Of a stretch of DNA of 64,000 nucleotides, positions 62,503 to 64,000 are shown in pieces. Under the pieces are notes generated by a model. That model did no database searches and was not told the DNA's origin. It was given only the letters and a program-made list of their open reading frames with translations. Position 1 is the stretch's first letter; every line of letters starts with the position of its first letter. The position numbers and the translations under genes were made by a program. Source of the stretch: Botryococcus braunii (Eukaryota; Chlorophyta; Trebouxiophyceae); the NCBI GenBank assembly GCA_002005505.1, contig KV908455.1, forward strand, positions 264,956 to 328,955, read 5' to 3'.

Positions 62503-63692
62503 GTGGTCTCCCAGAAAAGCGCCCGTATTCCAGCGTGGTGTTCCACTATGTGGCCGCATGCGCTGCATGTGAACACTGGCCTTAGATGAAGGGAGAAATC
62601 GGGGATTGCCTTTATGTGTTGTATTTCTACTATGGCAGGTTACAGGAACGAGAGTCAAAAGCCTGATGTTCAAGAACTCCCAAGTTCCACACAACTCTCA
62701 TTGTGGATCGGTTTTCTGCACTTGTGAGTCTGAAGTACAGTTTCTGTGATCTGGACGCTTAGTTTACTAAATTAGAGTGCGCAGCTCACAAGGCCTTAGC
62801 TAGGGCTGATGTCTTGCAGGTACGTTCAGAGTCCTCCAAGGGCTTCAGTCACACTTATAGCAAGAAGACCAGTTTTCCACACTGCCTGCTTCTCATGGCG
62901 GAATTCTGGCAAGCATTTAAGGACCATTTCTTGCAGGGAGTGCATTCTGTATGGCACTTGAAGCGCGACATCCGTGTCAGGGATAATTGCGGCACGCTGC
63001 CGGAAACTTACCTTCCACTCAAAGTCCTTTCGGTAGTTCAGATGCCTCAGTACGCCTTGAAGCACAGAAGATTCAAATTGTTCTTCTTTTCGAAAGACCC
63101 TGTGAGGACCACTGCGCAAGGTCCTCTCATCGTCTACTCGAACAAGTACGTGGGCAGCTCCACGACATCCCAACCAAGCATTAACGATGAATCATATTGT
63201 TTACCACAAGAAATTGCGATGGAACAGACGTAGGAAGCAAACTATGGCCTGCGCCGTGATCGGATCAAGTTTACCCGCATTGCTAAGTTCCGAGAGACCA
63301 ACAATCTCAATCGTCTGTTTGGCCGAGCATTTGTCAGGAAAGGGGTCAATGGAATGACCCAGAACAGTCTCTGACTCTCTTGAGCCAGCTCGGAGTACCG
63401 CAGCAGTTCTGGGACACAAAGAAGTTTCGAATATTTGAACGCGGGAAATACTTCACGTAGCTACAAGCGTGTCCGGGGCAGAAATCCCCATGGTTCCGTG
63501 ATTTTCGGCCTGTGTCAGTGACTAGTCAGTGACTCATGGCCCGTGAACGGCGACTGTGCGCATTCTTCTTGTGCGCACGCAAGTTGCGTGACGCAACCCC
63601 TTCATAACATATGCAACTCCTTTCCTTCCCACCGTCCCCCCCCCCCCCGCCCCCCAACCCCCCGGGGAGGACCCCCAACACAGGGGTTTTGT

Positions 63693-63781
<89 letters not shown>

Positions 63782-64000
63782 GGGGGGGGGGCGGCTAGCT
63801 AACCCATGACAGCCCAGCACAATGTGCGACTTCGCACCACACAAGAAACTCTGTCCTCTTCAGTTCCAGTGGCTGTCCTGGACGTATTTTCCTTCCTTCT
63901 GTGTCTCAGAACAAGGAAAGGTTTCACCTCCACTATCTCCCCTGTGTGCCGCCTGATGCACACATTTACCTTTTCTCTACATGTATCTAAGGACATAAAT
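62503..64000. other. No confident gene; GT tract near the end
   Basis: Plus-strand frame 62814-63233 (139 codons, LPLKVLSVVQMPQYALKHRR) is open on both strands and unrecognised. A poly-C run (63637-63648) and a (GT)n tract (63697-63780) follow. Minus-strand frame 63799-63996 could be a partial exon running off the window. Confidence 0.4.
63697..63780. repeat. (GT)n microsatellite
   Basis: GT run bordered by a TTTTGTGTGTATG start and a poly-G end. Confidence 0.95.

Noticed and set aside
62826..63173. 115-codon minus-strand frame as a gene
   Set aside because: The plus strand is also open over the same stretch and neither product shows a family signature.

Overview
This window is nuclear DNA from a eukaryote. 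Every recognisable gene is split by GT-AG introns (one apparent GC-AG), splice phases match across exon joins, and no operon or ribosome-binding-site organisation is seen. Base composition is moderate. The window is extremely rich in microsatellites: (GT/CA)n, (CT/GA)n and poly-G/C runs every few kilobases, many of them inside introns. The gene content (ETHE1, LFG/TMBIM, CCDC12/Cwf18, AIM24, WSS1 with a RanBP2 zinc finger, a Qa-SNARE, a transmembrane EGF-RING protein, F-box-like paralogues, a secreted trypsin-fold protease) fits a free-living protist or alga. I do not name a species.

Layout. 0.7-1.3 kb: last two exons of ETHE1 (+). 5.0-9.3 kb: six exons of a Lifeguard/Bax-inhibitor-1 family membrane protein (+). 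12.5-17.0 kb: minus-strand, seven-exon EGF-transmembrane-RING gene whose introns carry minisatellites. 20.15-20.28 kb: an orphan minus-strand Cys-rich exon. 21.2-21.8 kb: two-exon CCDC12 (+). 23.1-34.7 kb: a diverged tandem duplication. Each unit holds minus-strand remnants of a non-LTR retrotransposon, followed by an F-box-like gene with a (GT)n tract in its first intron and a (CA)n tract behind it. The first copy is open; the second is broken by several frameshifts. Between them lie a perfect 86-bp palindrome, a 64-bp minisatellite made from the retrotransposon zinc-finger region, and an (AT)n tract. 35.5-35.9 kb: a 50-bp minisatellite. 37.3-40.9 kb: five-exon AIM24 (-). 41.4-47.2 kb: eight-exon WSS1-like DNA-protein-crosslink protease (+), divergent from AIM24 over about 520 bp. 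51.5-52.3 kb: an unrecognised three-exon gene model (+). 52.9-55.05 kb: Qa-SNARE/syntaxin (-). 56.9-57.7 kb: a third F-box-like gene (+). 58.4-58.7 kb: an acidic terminal exon ending in a nuclear-localisation-like motif. 61.3-62.5 kb: single-exon secreted serine protease (-).

The genes are unrelated housekeeping functions and do not form one pathway: mitochondrial sulfide metabolism, ER/Golgi calcium and cell-death control, spliceosome, mitochondrial organisation, DNA-protein crosslink repair, endosomal fusion and ubiquitin ligation. The accessory character lies in the F-box duplication and its repeat scaffold. Exon limits come from splice dinucleotides plus family resemblance; no transcript data or database search was available.
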